Below are positions 10,847-22,294 of a stretch of 64,000 nt of DNA, piece by piece. Numbering within the stretch: position 1 is the first letter of the stretch; each line of letters starts with the position of its first letter. Below the pieces are notes generated by a model that saw only the letters and a list, made by a program, of their open reading frames with translations, was not told the origin of the DNA and did not search any database. The stretch spans positions 992,001 through 1,056,000 of the forward strand of contig WBMQ01000001.1 in assembly GCA_016630905.1 (NCBI GenBank), in the 5' to 3' direction. The DNA comes from Capillidium heterosporum (Eukaryota > Entomophthoromycota > Entomophthoromycetes > Entomophthorales > Capillidiaceae). Both the position numbers and the translations under genes were made by a program.

Positions 10847-13800
10847 CTTTGCAGGCCAAGGTGTGCCAAATTTTTTGCTAGTTTGAGTGATTGGGGAATA
10901 GCTTTGGTTCTGTAACTTAAAATGATGTCATTTTTCATTTCGAACCCAAAAAGCTAATTTAGATTTGATTGAATTATCATCTACCAAAGTGTTTAGCTAC
11001 TGCTATAAGTTTTATATATTTATGCAAGGAGACCTATGATACTTGAATTCAATTAAAAAGTACAAAGTCAATATTAATTTTATGTAATACCCCGCCTACT
11101 TCTCTTTACAAATTACTGGGCATTTAGAAAGACTAAATCATAAACTTCCCATAAACTGCGTCATAATTCGAAAAGAAAATATACTGTGATACAGTTAATT
11201 TGAATTTTAAAAGTATATCTTTTGGTTAGCGACTCTAAGAACATGTCTAGTGGCAAAATAAAACTGTAGAATCCAACCAAGTTTGAGCTTATGACAGTAT
11301 TACTATACCACCACATTTGCTATACAATATTTATTCTTTATCATTAAACTCTAAGATTGTGTATTGCAAAAAATACTTGAAATAGTATAACCCAAGTGGT
11401 TGTAAATCTAAGAGTTTATTCTAAAAATGGAGATATGTAGTTCTTCAGCTTAATAATAGTAAGGCATTTCTCTCCCAACAGCCCCCTTTCTATTTTAATC
11501 TAGACTGCAAGCCAATATTTGCCTTTTTATCCTCAACATATATAAATTTAGTAGTGATGTAGTTGAAAAAATCAATTTCCGACTTTCAATTTTGCTATGC
11601 TATAGCTAAAAATATGTACCAGTTCTGTTTTGCCTATACATATTGATTTTTCTAAGAACAGATTGAAATTGGACTGTATTAGAAGAACGGAGACAGTGCC
11701 GTCTTTTGGCATAGCCAATTTAGAAGGTTATCTTTTTGTCCTTACTCGGGGACTCCAGCTCAAGCTATCGGTCACAACTTCAAATTGAGCTAAATTTGCA
11801 GGATCATTGACTTTGATATGGACTACACCAACAATTTCTTTAAAGGTTCTACTTAAAAACATAGACGGACCTCCCTTCAGACTGTCAAGCTATCAAAGTA
11901 AATTCTTTTTATGGCACTATACAATTGATAGAATACCATTAATTTCCTAATACGTGTTCTATCGTTGACCTATATACTTTAGATACCATGCACTTTTAAC
12001 TTGAAATTCCTTTGTATCATATAGTTTAAAATTAAAATAGTTTTCACTAGCTAGCTTAATATAAATGTATTGGAGTACTTGTAAAGGTACTTGGCAACAT
12101 ACGAAGAAAAAGTAGTGTGGGAAAAGCCCTTGAATATTAAAGTAGCTGCAAGCTTAAACAGTTTCGAGCCAAGTATATTTGAAACTAGCATTGATGTACT
12201 TGGATTCAAACAACTTATTTTGCCAACGTGACCTTTAGGTTCGACTATACTATGCTACTTTGATCGCTAGGTAAAAGGCAGTAGCTTTTGGCGGGATAAT
12301 TGAACCCGACTTAAAAACATATACTTGATAGTGTCTACTCCCAATTTAGCTAGTTAAATGTCGCTGTTTAGCTGGGAGCACGGCTAGGGCCAGCCACAAT
12401 GATTAGTAATTGCACTGTGTACAATATTTTGATACTAAGCTTTCGCTTCTACTCAAGCCAATTTGTCTGTTTCTAATTGGCCAGTTCGTTCGGTTTCTAA
12501 AGAATAAGTCTACAAGAAAATTTCTTGACAAATCGAGGAAATTTTCAGTATTTTGGGAAAGTGCCCTGCTTCCAAGTTCCGGTTGGCTTATCTTATAACC
12601 TTATCGCACTTGGTCCTATACTAGCTTTTTTGGTAGGTTATTGCTTGTAAAAGACAGATAGGAATTGTCTTCTATATAACCTAGTGCATTTAAAGCTAAA
12701 TTACCTTTGTCGACTAACAAAATTACTCCTAATATAAAAGGCCTGGTCTAGCTTTAACCAAGATTCCAGCTGCAATGTTCACTTTTGCTCGAGGTATCTG
12801 CCTACATATGAAACTGATGTTTAAATATACGCCTATGAGTACTGTATAAATATAGCTATGCCCATATTAGCACTAATTTGATTACTACCTTGTTGAAACA
12901 CTGCTTAGATTTCTAGTGACAACGGATTTCTATAAATACTCTCCCAAAAGTCCCGGCACGCCGACAGCGATGATTTTACCGTACTTGGCTGACAAAGCTA
13001 TTTACAATTAGCTTGTATATCAGCTTTTGTTTATAAACAAAATACTTAATCTCATGTTCCATTAGATCCTTACTTTATTTTTAAATTTATAATACATTAG
13101 CCAAAAGGTATATTCTGCAAACACTCCCAATTATCGCTTTGAAATATAACAAGCTTCTAATGAAGTTTAATGGAAATATAGATTAATCCCAAGTATGATT
13201 TTAACAACACATTCAATTGTTGCTAAAGGTATAGCGCTGCTATACCAAAATAATCAATTTAAAGAAACGGATACAATTAAAATTAGTTTATAATCAGCTT
13301 ACCTTATCCAAACAATATTACTTTTATTAACGGATCATGTGCTTGACAATGCAAACTGGATAGAAGTATAGTAGTTTCAAGCTGACGGTATGAAAATTAA
13401 GGTGTAACAAGCTAGGAACCTCTATACGTACATCCATTTCTACCTATTGTAAACTTCATATGTCCTTTCCAAAATTTACAATATATTGGTAGCTTTATTA
13501 AATACGTAATGGACAAATCGACAAAAGTGTATATCGAAAGTTACTATTTTATGGATACAGATTCGCTTGACTAAATATGTATACCTGACTTTGAGGTTCG
13601 TTTAATTAATTTCGGAAGAATACTATTGACTACAAATTTTTGAGGAAATAATCCTCAGTTTCGAACCTGAGGAATAATCTATTACTCTTAACTTTTAGCA
13701 AAAAACTGACCAACTGGAATATATTAACAAGTGGTTGGCTCAATAAAATTTCAAGGTTGTTAAAGGGGGTTTTAATTGAATAGCGTAACTTATAGCCATA

Positions 13801-13945
13801 CCTTTGCAGAGGAGCTAAAAATAATTCTTACGACTTTGACCTCAAATCCTATAAATTATGTGATCTGGGAAACCCTGTTGTTTATTTTACATTTCATACT
13901 CAGTTTATCTTAGATCCTTCCCCTAATCCCATTTCTAACTAATTA
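10847..13945. other. Long intergenic region upstream of the zinc-finger gene
   Basis: 3.1 kb, AT-rich. It lies between the divergent starts of the PDCD2-like gene (minus) and the zinc-finger gene (plus), so it holds both promoters. No further gene could be supported. Confidence 0.55.
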
Positions 13946-14983
13946 ATGCTACGCTCCGACCAGACCGCTTACGGGACCATGCCCAACCATTTGGTTCGCG
14001 CTAACCGCCCTGAAGACAACTTCGTCTACCCCGAAGCTAACCACTACCAGAGTTACTACAACGAGTTGCCTCCTCAGATCGAGCAACACTCGCACAGCAA
14101 GTACAACTACCACTACAGCGAGATGGATCACTACTCGCAACCCCTGGCCCAGCCTATAGACAACTCTTTCCAGTACTACAACTTCCCTCCTGCCAACATG
14201 CCTCCTCCAATGCATCACAACACCCCTCACAACAGCAATACCCCCAACCTGCATCCCCCTCAGAGCACCATGAGTACGTTCCAACAGTTACCAGCATTCA
14301 GCACTAGTCAACCTCAATATACCAACCCCAACCAACATCTAAATCACCACTACTACGACTCCCCAAGAGCCGAATCTAGGCACCTTAGCACTCACTCGAC
14401 GCCTGCCAACTTCAGCGACGTCTTTCAGAATACCTCTCCGTGGGTCGATCAAGCCAACAGCTTCGACAACTCTTTGGACCAGATTTACGTCGTTAAGAGT
14501 GAGGCCACCGTCAACGATGTGCATGTTTGCCAATGGGATCGGTGTCAAGACACCTTTGTTTCGTTGGAGGAGATGATTATTCACGTTGTTGAGTACCACA
14601 TCGGCTCAGGTAGATCTACCTACGAGTGCCTGTGGCGTGAGTGTAGGCGCACTTCCAAGCCCTTCCCCAAAAGACACAAGATGCTGAATCACTTCCGCAC
14701 CCACACTGGCGAGAAGCCTTTCATCTGTCACTTTGTCAACTGCAAGAAGGCATTCAGTAGGCCTGACTCTTTAGCTACTCATATCAAGACTCACTCGGAA
14801 GTTCGACCATTCCACTGCCCCATACCCGAGTGTGGAAGGTCATACTACCACTCCAGAAGTCTTAGGAAACACGTCATCGGTCACGCCGTCAAACCGGGTC
14901 AGTACAATCCGGCTATAGAGCAAATCATAAAGGAGAGTGCCAGACTTAGGTCCCCTCAGATCTGCAACTCCGAGCCCAACTAA
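13946..14983 (+). CDS. C2H2 zinc-finger transcription factor (GLI/ZIC/Zap1-like)
   Basis: Intronless gene for 345 aa, unusual in this intron-rich window, with clearly higher GC than its surroundings. Residues about 1-185 are low in complexity, rich in His, Asn, Gln, Pro and Tyr (HHNTPHNSNTPN), as in activation domains. From about residue 194 there are tandem C2H2 fingers: CQWDRC then H..H, CLWRECRR then HFRTH, the linker HTGEKPF, CHFVNC then HIKTH, and CPIPEC then HVIGH. A Trp two residues after the first Cys in the first two fingers is the tandem CWCH2 arrangement of GLI/ZIC, PacC and Zap1 relatives. The exact regulator cannot be named. The long 5' spacer would suit a heavily regulated gene. 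Confidence 0.85.
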   Translation: MLRSDQTAYGTMPNHLVRANRPEDNFVYPEANHYQSYYNELPPQIEQHSHSKYNYHYSEMDHYSQPLAQPIDNSFQYYNFPPANMPPPMHHNTPHNSNTPNLHPPQSTMSTFQQLPAFSTSQPQYTNPNQHLNHHYYDSPRAESRHLSTHSTPANFSDVFQNTSPWVDQANSFDNSLDQIYVVKSEATVNDVHVCQWDRCQDTFVSLEEMIIHVVEYHIGSGRSTYECLWRECRRTSKPFPKRHKMLNHFRTHTGEKPFICHFVNCKKAFSRPDSLATHIKTHSEVRPFHCPIPECGRSYYHSRSLRKHVIGHAVKPGQYNPAIEQIIKESARLRSPQICNSEPN

Positions 14984-15056
14984 TTTTCAGTTTTTAATGT
15001 TTTCAAGATTTAAACTTTAAAGTGTAGGTGTGATTCTATATCTATATGTAATAATT

Positions 15057-15062
15057 AATAAA
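15057..15062 (+). terminator. Poly(A) signal of the zinc-finger gene
   Basis: AATAAA 74 bases after the stop codon of the zinc-finger gene, in a T/A-rich 3' region. Confidence 0.4.
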
Positions 15063-17190
15063 CTAAAGCTTAATGAACTTTTCATCGGCACTCCATTTCC
15101 AAATTTACAAAGCTTTTCGAAATTTTCTCGGTTGCGTCAACTTGGAATATTTTGAATGGTACTTCAATTTACATCAAACTCCATAAAACTTAGTCTCAAT
15201 TTCGAACCTAAGGGTCCTCACACCTCCTTTTCAAAAATTACCATGGTCTCAGATTTCAATAGTAGAAATTATACCCCTTTCCTATTAGAAGTGCACTTCA
15301 TCTTTATCTGACGATTTTATGTTGGAGACTAAAATAAAGCAGATAGCAAGTAATTGAAATGTAAAACTAAATCTCACTTAAAATGGTACTACTTCATTCA
15401 GGCACATTAGGTAATAGTTTGTAATTGGACTGGCTAAAGTCAATTCGATTTTCGGGACGAAGCAGCTACTACATCCTCCTATCGGTTCGGTCCGACTATA
15501 ACATTTTAGTTTGAGAAAGTTAGGATTAAGCTAGGCCAAGACAGCAATAAAATTACTTCACTAAGTTCGATGGCACAAGTTCCCCCTATATCACCTGATT
15601 TCAAAGGGTATAGACGATGTTAAATCTATCTCTTCTAAGTAACTTTCGATCTTCGCTATATAGATTGAATAAATTCGAATTACACATATCTAAACTACAT
15701 ATCGGTGCTACATCCTACTTATAACACCATACCGTGCTACATAAATAATTATCAGCTTTAAACTGAAAACAGCCTCTATCAGATTAGCGATACTTTTCAA
15801 GTCCGTCTATAAGAACAAGATTGTACCACGCCTACTAGATGTCATAAACCCAAACTCAAGTTGAATCCAGCAAGCTACAAAGGAGTTGAAGATGGGTTTA
15901 TAAAATTTGTAGAATTAGATAGGTTACTATTGGTAAGTAGATAGGTATAGTATGGTAAAATATTGATGGAGTAAGTGATAGTGCAGCAATGAAAAAACCA
16001 AGTATATCTACATTTATAGTTATATTTTTATTATCAGTACTCCATCTAAATCTAGCAGATAGTGTTCATCCATAAACCTTCATTAGATCGTTAGTACTAG
16101 GATACTGGTAGTTGAAAAGTTACGGTTAGGCTAGCACTCTAACAAAATATTATCTAAAATATAGGTATGAAATAACATTACTAAAGTGTATGGTTTTATA
16201 TTGGGCTAAATAGGCACCGTAAATGTAGATAATATGTATCCACTTTAAATTTTGTACTATAGCGTAAATGTTTTTAGTCAAAATCTAGACCTCATCACTA
16301 TAAAATTTTTATAGTATAAGCATTTCTATACTCTACTCCTGCTATATATATTTAAATAGCATACATACAAAGTGTATATTTATATTTATAGTACATCTTA
16401 TACTATATACTTTTAAATATTGAGTTATCAAAAGATGGGGACATAGTACAGGGTTAGTACATATGTCTTATGTTAAAATATATATATAAATTGAATTTAT
16501 AAAGTCTTGCTAATATATTGTAAGACTAACTATCAAGTAAATAAAGCTTATAGTACAAAATACCAGTATTTTCAAAATTTTAATATAATATAAATGGCAT
16601 CTAACTCTCTTTGAAAAGCCTATTTTAAAATATACCTAAACTGATGATTCCAATTAGAAATATATTTTTAACCTACAACTTAACGTTTATTAAACCAACT
16701 GTTACTTTCCTCAGTACTATTTGGCAAAGTGACTATTATACTTTTTATTGGTACTTACTGCTATTATTGATGATGTATACTCATTATTTAAAATCAAAGG
16801 TCTAACATCCCACTAGTAAGTTCGCCATTTAACCAATTTTTTGAAGCTATTGCATTTATACCTTTATTTAGCTTATAAGCTTTTTAGTTGTACATCATCC
16901 TCCACGTTACAAGCTTAAAATCTTTTTTGTAGATAGGCCTTGAGATATATTAAACTAAGTTCGGTTAGACTTGTATTACTTCAATGTAACTATCGAATAT
17001 AATTCCAGTATTATATACAGCTAAAAAGCAAAAATAGCAGTTTTATGGAGGGTTGCTTTCTATTGTACTACTACACGAATATCAAGACTAACCTCAATAA
17101 AATTTTAAAAAAGTAAATTATCGATTGCCCCAAAAATTTAATTAGTAAAAAAGCTATCAAAATATCGGCAAAGTCCAAGTGATGGCCACC
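15063..17190. other. Intergenic, nothing recognised
   Basis: 2.1 kb of very AT-rich sequence with many TATA/ATAG runs, between the 3' ends of two convergent genes. No supported coding frame. Confidence 0.6.
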
Positions 17191-18307
17191 TCAACTTTTA
17201 GCTACTGCGAACTCATCGACGACAGTAAGATGTTGGTTGACCAACGATATTATAGAAGGTAGCATGAGATAATCCTTGTTCTCTGGTTCTGTATACTTGA
17301 CCACCGACTTCAGCAGTAAAGGTATACGAGCCAACCTAGTGGTAGGTGCGTTCATAAAGCTCATGAGAGGTAAGTTGTTGGCAGCGGGACTGAACTGCAA
17401 CTCCTTGACGAACTTGGCAAATTCAGGGCTGTTGTCCATCTCGTTCTTCAAGTACTTTTGGGCCAACGGTATGTAGGCACCGTAGTGAGCGTAAGGCTCC
17501 AAACTGTGGGCCCACTTGACGAAAGCGGGAGCTATACTGTTTACAACTAAACTTTTGGATTGAATCGCTTCCAACTCGACTAGCAGCTTTTCAGATAACT
17601 CCAAAATGAGCTCGTAGTTGTAAAATAGATTGAATTTGACCCGTTGTAGGTGCTCTGGAGAGAATATACCAATGCGCTTCAAAGGCTTGAAGAAGGCCTA
17701 TAGATTGATATTTATAAATAAATAACAGTTATTAAAATAAACTTAAAAAGTAAAAGTTACCGTTTCAATCAGCTTTAGATTATTTATGTAGTCCCGTTCC
17801 GTATATATCGTCTCAAATATACATTCCTGTCGCAACCGCTCATCTTTAGTCAAGCTATCCATAAGCTCCTGAGGTACAGTATTCCTCCAAAACTTTATCG
17901 CTTTCTATAGTTTGGTTAGCATAAATAGCCATATTTAAAAATATGTATTACCGGCGGTCCTGCTAAATTAGTAGTATTTGAATTAGGTAAAGATTTGGTT
18001 TTCGACTCGACAGGTTCATTTTCAGGTGGTGGTGGTAAAGGTAAATCTTTTTTATCGTGTCCCTACTTAAATTAATTTTAAAAATTTAGAAATAATTTAC
18101 CGTTATCATCATAAACTGTGAAGTTAAGGAATCCCTCACATCTTTCACATCGTACTTGGTGTACAGCTCCTTAACTAGTTTATCGAGATTGTCAAGTTCG
18201 TTAACAAGTTGGATTGGTTTTTCGGGTAATATTGGCGGTATTAAGTTTAATGATAAATAAAACGAGGACGGTCGTTGACCTTTGGGTCGGCTGGGTTCAC
18301 TCAACAT
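17191..18307 (-). CDS. RhoGEF consisting essentially of a DH domain
   Basis: Guanine-nucleotide exchange factor for Rho GTPases. Exons 18307-18101, 18062-17952, 17904-17761 and 17697-17191 sum to 322 aa with no frame conflict. The first 110 residues or so are unstructured and Pro-rich (DLPLPPPPEN). The DH domain begins at about 130 with RQECIFETIYTERDYINNL, the conserved CR1 helix of Rom1/Rom2-type GEFs. It continues through IPLLLKSVVKYTEPEN (CR3) and ends at VVDEFAVAKS, immediately followed by TGA. Relatives continue into PH and CNH domains; none follow here, and no acceptor-flanked coding sequence is visible downstream to 17000. It is therefore an unusually short GEF or a truncated copy; DEP is also absent. 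Confidence 0.82.
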
Positions 18308-18875
18308 AACTTGGCTTGTGCAAAACAAAGATATAAACTTTCCAAAATTTATAGAGCTCTAGAATTTGATTTGGAAAGTGTATTCCCAAATGATAACTTA
18401 TTCAATATATTGGCTATTGCTTTTTATGGAACCAAACTGGAATACTTTTAAAAACTTGCTGTAAGAACGATATATAAACATTCTCTATTTCACACAGTAT
18501 ATAAAGAAATTAATTAGATCGGTACATATTATATAACTTAAAAAGAATAGAACTCCTCTATTGAGAAACTAAGTTCAAACTCATATATGACGCTTAAAAG
18601 CAGCTGCAGTTATTAGAAGGGAAGCCCTACTTAATGAATTCAATTTTATTCGACGACAGTAGCTATCGTTGCTATACAAAAGGAGAAAAATGCCTATCAA
18701 GATATAGCTGCTGTTTTAAAATACAATGAACTCCTAGTAAGAACCAGTCTACTAATTTATGATCAGAGTATAGTTTTATCATCAAAAAATCAATGTTTCC
18801 CCAAATGAACAACATTTTATCAACACATTTGTTCCAAAATCAAAAAAATAAAGTAGTAGGCATAAAAAAATTTAA
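18308..18875. other. Intergenic
   Basis: About 0.57 kb between the RhoGEF start and the 3' end of ILV6 copy 2 (both minus). It should hold the RhoGEF promoter; no distinct motif recognised. Confidence 0.55.
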
Positions 18876-19923
18876 TTAACCGGGGGGTAGTTGCGTTGCA
18901 TCAACCTGCTGTTTCTCATCAGGGACATCCTCACCTGAGGAGAGGGAGTAAACAGTCATATCGGACCGAGGCATAGCCATAGCACCTTTTAAATAATAAT
19001 ATTATTAAAGTTTTAACTAAATATATATGTACCTGATCGAGCCGCTTCCATAATACCATATGGTTTCAACAACGCTAAGAAGGCATCGATCCTTGAGGAC
19101 TTGGCCGAAAGTTCAAGGATGACCGATTCGGGGCACACGTCCAAGACCCTACCTTGGAATAGCTTGCAGAGTTCTGATAATGCTAACAGTGGGTTGTAGT
19201 ATATACTATGGTTCGCTTTGCTGACATCATCCTTTAATAACATGTAAATAAAGGATGTAAAAATAAATATTTTACTGAAGTTGAAGTTGGCTGTTGGTGC
19301 ACTAAGGAAACTTTGACTAGCAGTAACTCTCGCTCCAAAGTTTTAACCTCACTGTAATCCAAAACGGCCCAAACTGGTACCTAAAAATAACAATCAACTT
19401 CAGTACCGTTTGTTTTTAAAAGCTAAGTTTACTAGATCTTCCAATTGGCGAATAACCTTTTGAACTATTTCTTTGGGCTCATTTAAAACAATGGTCATTC
19501 TCGATAAATCTTTAACTTCCGTTTTGGCACCGATAACCGACTCGATGTTAAAGTCCCTTGCTGCTAATACACTGGATACTCGAGCTAGTACCCCAGACTC
19601 ATTTCGTAACAAGCAATTGACTATATGTCGCGTTGGTGGCGTTGAAGGAGCTGAAGGAGTGTTGTAAATTATATTGGTAACAGCCTCTTCAGGTGTGATG
19701 GAGTACAAATTCACAAAAGGGTAGGGGTTGTTCTTTCGGCTTTGGGATGCGTCATTCTTCAATCGAACGAACTAAATTTATAGAGGATGCTTTTAAAACA
19801 GAAAGTTAAACATATGTAAATTACCTGGTAGATTGGATTAACCAATCTATTTACAGTAGGTATTTGGTTAACTCGTAACCTCTTGTATAAAGTTAATTTA
19901 GTAGGTATTTTTAAATTTACCAT
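18876..19923 (-). CDS. ILV6: Acetolactate synthase regulatory subunit, copy 2
   Basis: Same role as the copy at 322-1307. Five exons: 19923-19825, 19771-19433, 19380-19276, 19231-19033 and 18985-18876, giving 283 aa with no frame conflict. Exon 1 encodes a basic presequence (MVNLKIPTKLTLYKRLRVN) suited to mitochondrial import. The ACT domain has LLRNESGVLARVSSVLAARD, followed by LSRMTIVLNEP, ERELLLVKVSL, SSRIDAFLALLKPYG and a terminal LPPG. The last three introns interrupt the protein at the same places as in copy 1, which shows descent from one duplicated gene. Because it has an intact presequence and frame, this copy is the better candidate for the functional subunit. Confidence 0.95.
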
Positions 19924-20935
19924 CTCTATCCTGAATTTTTGATGTTTAACACAATTGAAAAGTTTGCAGTTGGAGTTGAGCTTTTGGATTTGGGTTTTCT
20001 CAAGTCAGTCACGCTTTGAAAGTGAGTCATACTTACTTGAAAGATAAGATACTGATAGCAGTATATTTATACAGCCAGCTCTTTATAGCAAATATTTAAG
20101 TATAGGTTAAAGCAGTACTGTGGTAGCTTAACAGCATATTTTTATTAGGCACATAAGAAGGTGGAGTAGAAGACTTGAGAATATTTTATCAGCTTTTAAT
20201 TATTTACTAGTTAAATATATAGTAAATGTAAAACTAAAAATATATGTGTAATGAGACAAATTATTTGTTGTAGTAATACTACTTCACTCAGACCTGATAG
20301 CATGATATTTCAAATATCGGTAGTTTTAACTTGCAATTGTAAAATGTGAGATAAATAAAATTGTATAAGCAATAAGCTTAGCATTTTGATACTCTTCATA
20401 CATATTTACAAATTATCAGCACATAGCTGCACATTTACTTTTTATTAAGTTTTAATAAGATTTATATTGGAATTGGCTTTGTTACAATACCAACTGCTTT
20501 TTAATTAGCTTATTAAGAATCACTACTAAATCTGTAATAAGCGTATATCGATAGATTTAGGTTGAAGAGTGGCTTTCCAACTACAGACTGGTAGATTTTA
20601 GTGACCCTTACTACAGATGAAATTGGTTTGTAACATGCTTGATATGAGGGAAATAGTAAATAGAAGTTCAAACTACACCTATGGAGGTTTGCAAATTAAA
20701 CGGCATAAACTGCTTACTAAAACTTGTGATACTATATAAACAGTGATGCTAAGCTAAAGAAATCATTCAAGGTAGAAAACTTTTGGTCCTATAGGCTATT
20801 TTAAGTATTAGATAAAGTAGCTATAAATACATTTGAAAAGTAACCTAACCTTTATATTTAAAGCTTATCCTAATAGATCATTAAAGTATAAATTGATGGT
20901 TAAAAAATGTAACCATATAGTATTCTTATATATAT
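19924..20935. other. Intergenic
   Basis: 1 kb AT-rich spacer upstream of ILV6 copy 2, which starts at 19923 on the minus strand. Nothing else recognised. Confidence 0.6.
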
Positions 20936-22294
20936 CTATTGTTTAGCCCAATTCGGTAGCTCGATCGTCAAAAACCCTAAATCCACCAAAGAGTAGGCCT
21001 TGGCATGGAGGCAGATGTGTTGGGTTTCCAAAATTGGATCCTTAGGTATCTCAAACTCACAAATAGTACATTTTTGCAAACTGGCATCGGGTTGATCCTC
21101 CTTACTATTTTCCCTTTCAATTTCCTTGACACAGATGTTGTTGTTGTAAAGTGGGTCGTTGACTATAGGAGCGCCTAGGTAGCTTAGGTGTACTCGGATC
21201 TGATGGGTACGCCCCGTCTTAGGAGTACATAATACTAAGGACGTATTTTCGACTGCATTGTAAGATACCATCTTAAAAAGGGTTTGGCAGGGCTTACCTA
21301 GTTCGAAGTCCACTTTATTGAGCCCGAGTTTGGCGTTGAAGGTGAATATAGGCAACGTACAATCCAAGTACCCCTCTTCGTTCAACTTTATATCGGTATC
21401 AGCACTATCCTTGTAAGGTAGGTCGTCAAAGTTCCCTTTAACTTTGGCGAGGTACTGCTTGTAGACACTACGACCACTCAATTGCCTTTCCAACTCCTTG
21501 GCTTTCTGTAAGCTCATAGCTATTATTACGATTCCGGAAGTTAACCTGTCTAATCGATTACAGAGGTAGACTTTTTCTATACCGTAGTATTTTTCTAACA
21601 GAAATTTTAAACTGTTGTAGCGATACCTAATAAACTATAAATATTGAAAATACTTTGTATTTTAGCTACCTTCCACTTGGATGCACCTACATTTATATCA
21701 AAAATGAAAGAAATACTTTTAGACAATAAAAACTAACAAAAACTTACCGGTAAGCCAGCTGGTTTATCAACAATCAAAAAGTCAGCGTCTCTATAAATAA
21801 TCTTTATATCTATGTTGGGTACTGGAGGCTCATGCCTATGTATTTTATGACTGATCTTTTGCGAATTTTTCAAAACAAAGTCCTTGCCAACCTTCTTTCC
21901 ATCAACTAAAATTCTTCCCTTGCCTATAGCCTCCTCCTATCTACTGTAAATATAGAAATAATATAGTTGTTACGTAATATTGGTTGGACTGGTCCCTAAA
22001 CTCCTTACAAAACATTTCCAATAAAGTTAAACCTACCCACCTACCTTTTACGTAAGTTGTAAACGTAAAGAAGTAAGGCTTCACCCTTCTAAACCCTAAA
22101 AACCTATATTACAACTTGTAAAAAAGAATAGGATTACCGCCGGAAAAGTAGTACTCAATGTCATTGATGCTCTCCACACTTTTGTCACTAGCTTCGGGTG
22201 AACCTAGGTTAGGCGAGACTATCTTCACTTTCTTATCTTCAAAATCCAGATCTTTACTGGATCTACGTTTATTTAATGGTAGCGGTGAACTCAT
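20936..22294 (-). CDS. RluA-family RNA pseudouridine synthase (Rib2/Pus8-Pus9 type)
   Basis: Isomerises uridine to pseudouridine; close relatives modify U32 of tRNAs. Exons 22294-22138, 22095-21974, 21936-21748, 21686-21670 and 21626-20936 sum to 391 aa. Seen in order: RRVKPYFFTFTTYVKGRW near the N-terminus, a trait of the Rib2/Pus9 branch; an S4-like EEAIGKGRILVDGKKV; FLIVDKPAGLPVHPSG; the catalytic motif NRLDRLTSG with its Asp; and GRTHQIRVHL. No deaminase domain follows, so it is not a Rib2 fusion. The fourth exon is only 17 nt (PSG region) and is needed to join PVHPSGR to YRYNSLKF. Cytosolic versus mitochondrial role cannot be decided. Confidence 0.93.

Noticed and set aside
14339..14599. 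Antisense open frame within the zinc-finger gene
   Set aside because: Shadow of the real coding frame caused by its GC-rich codons.
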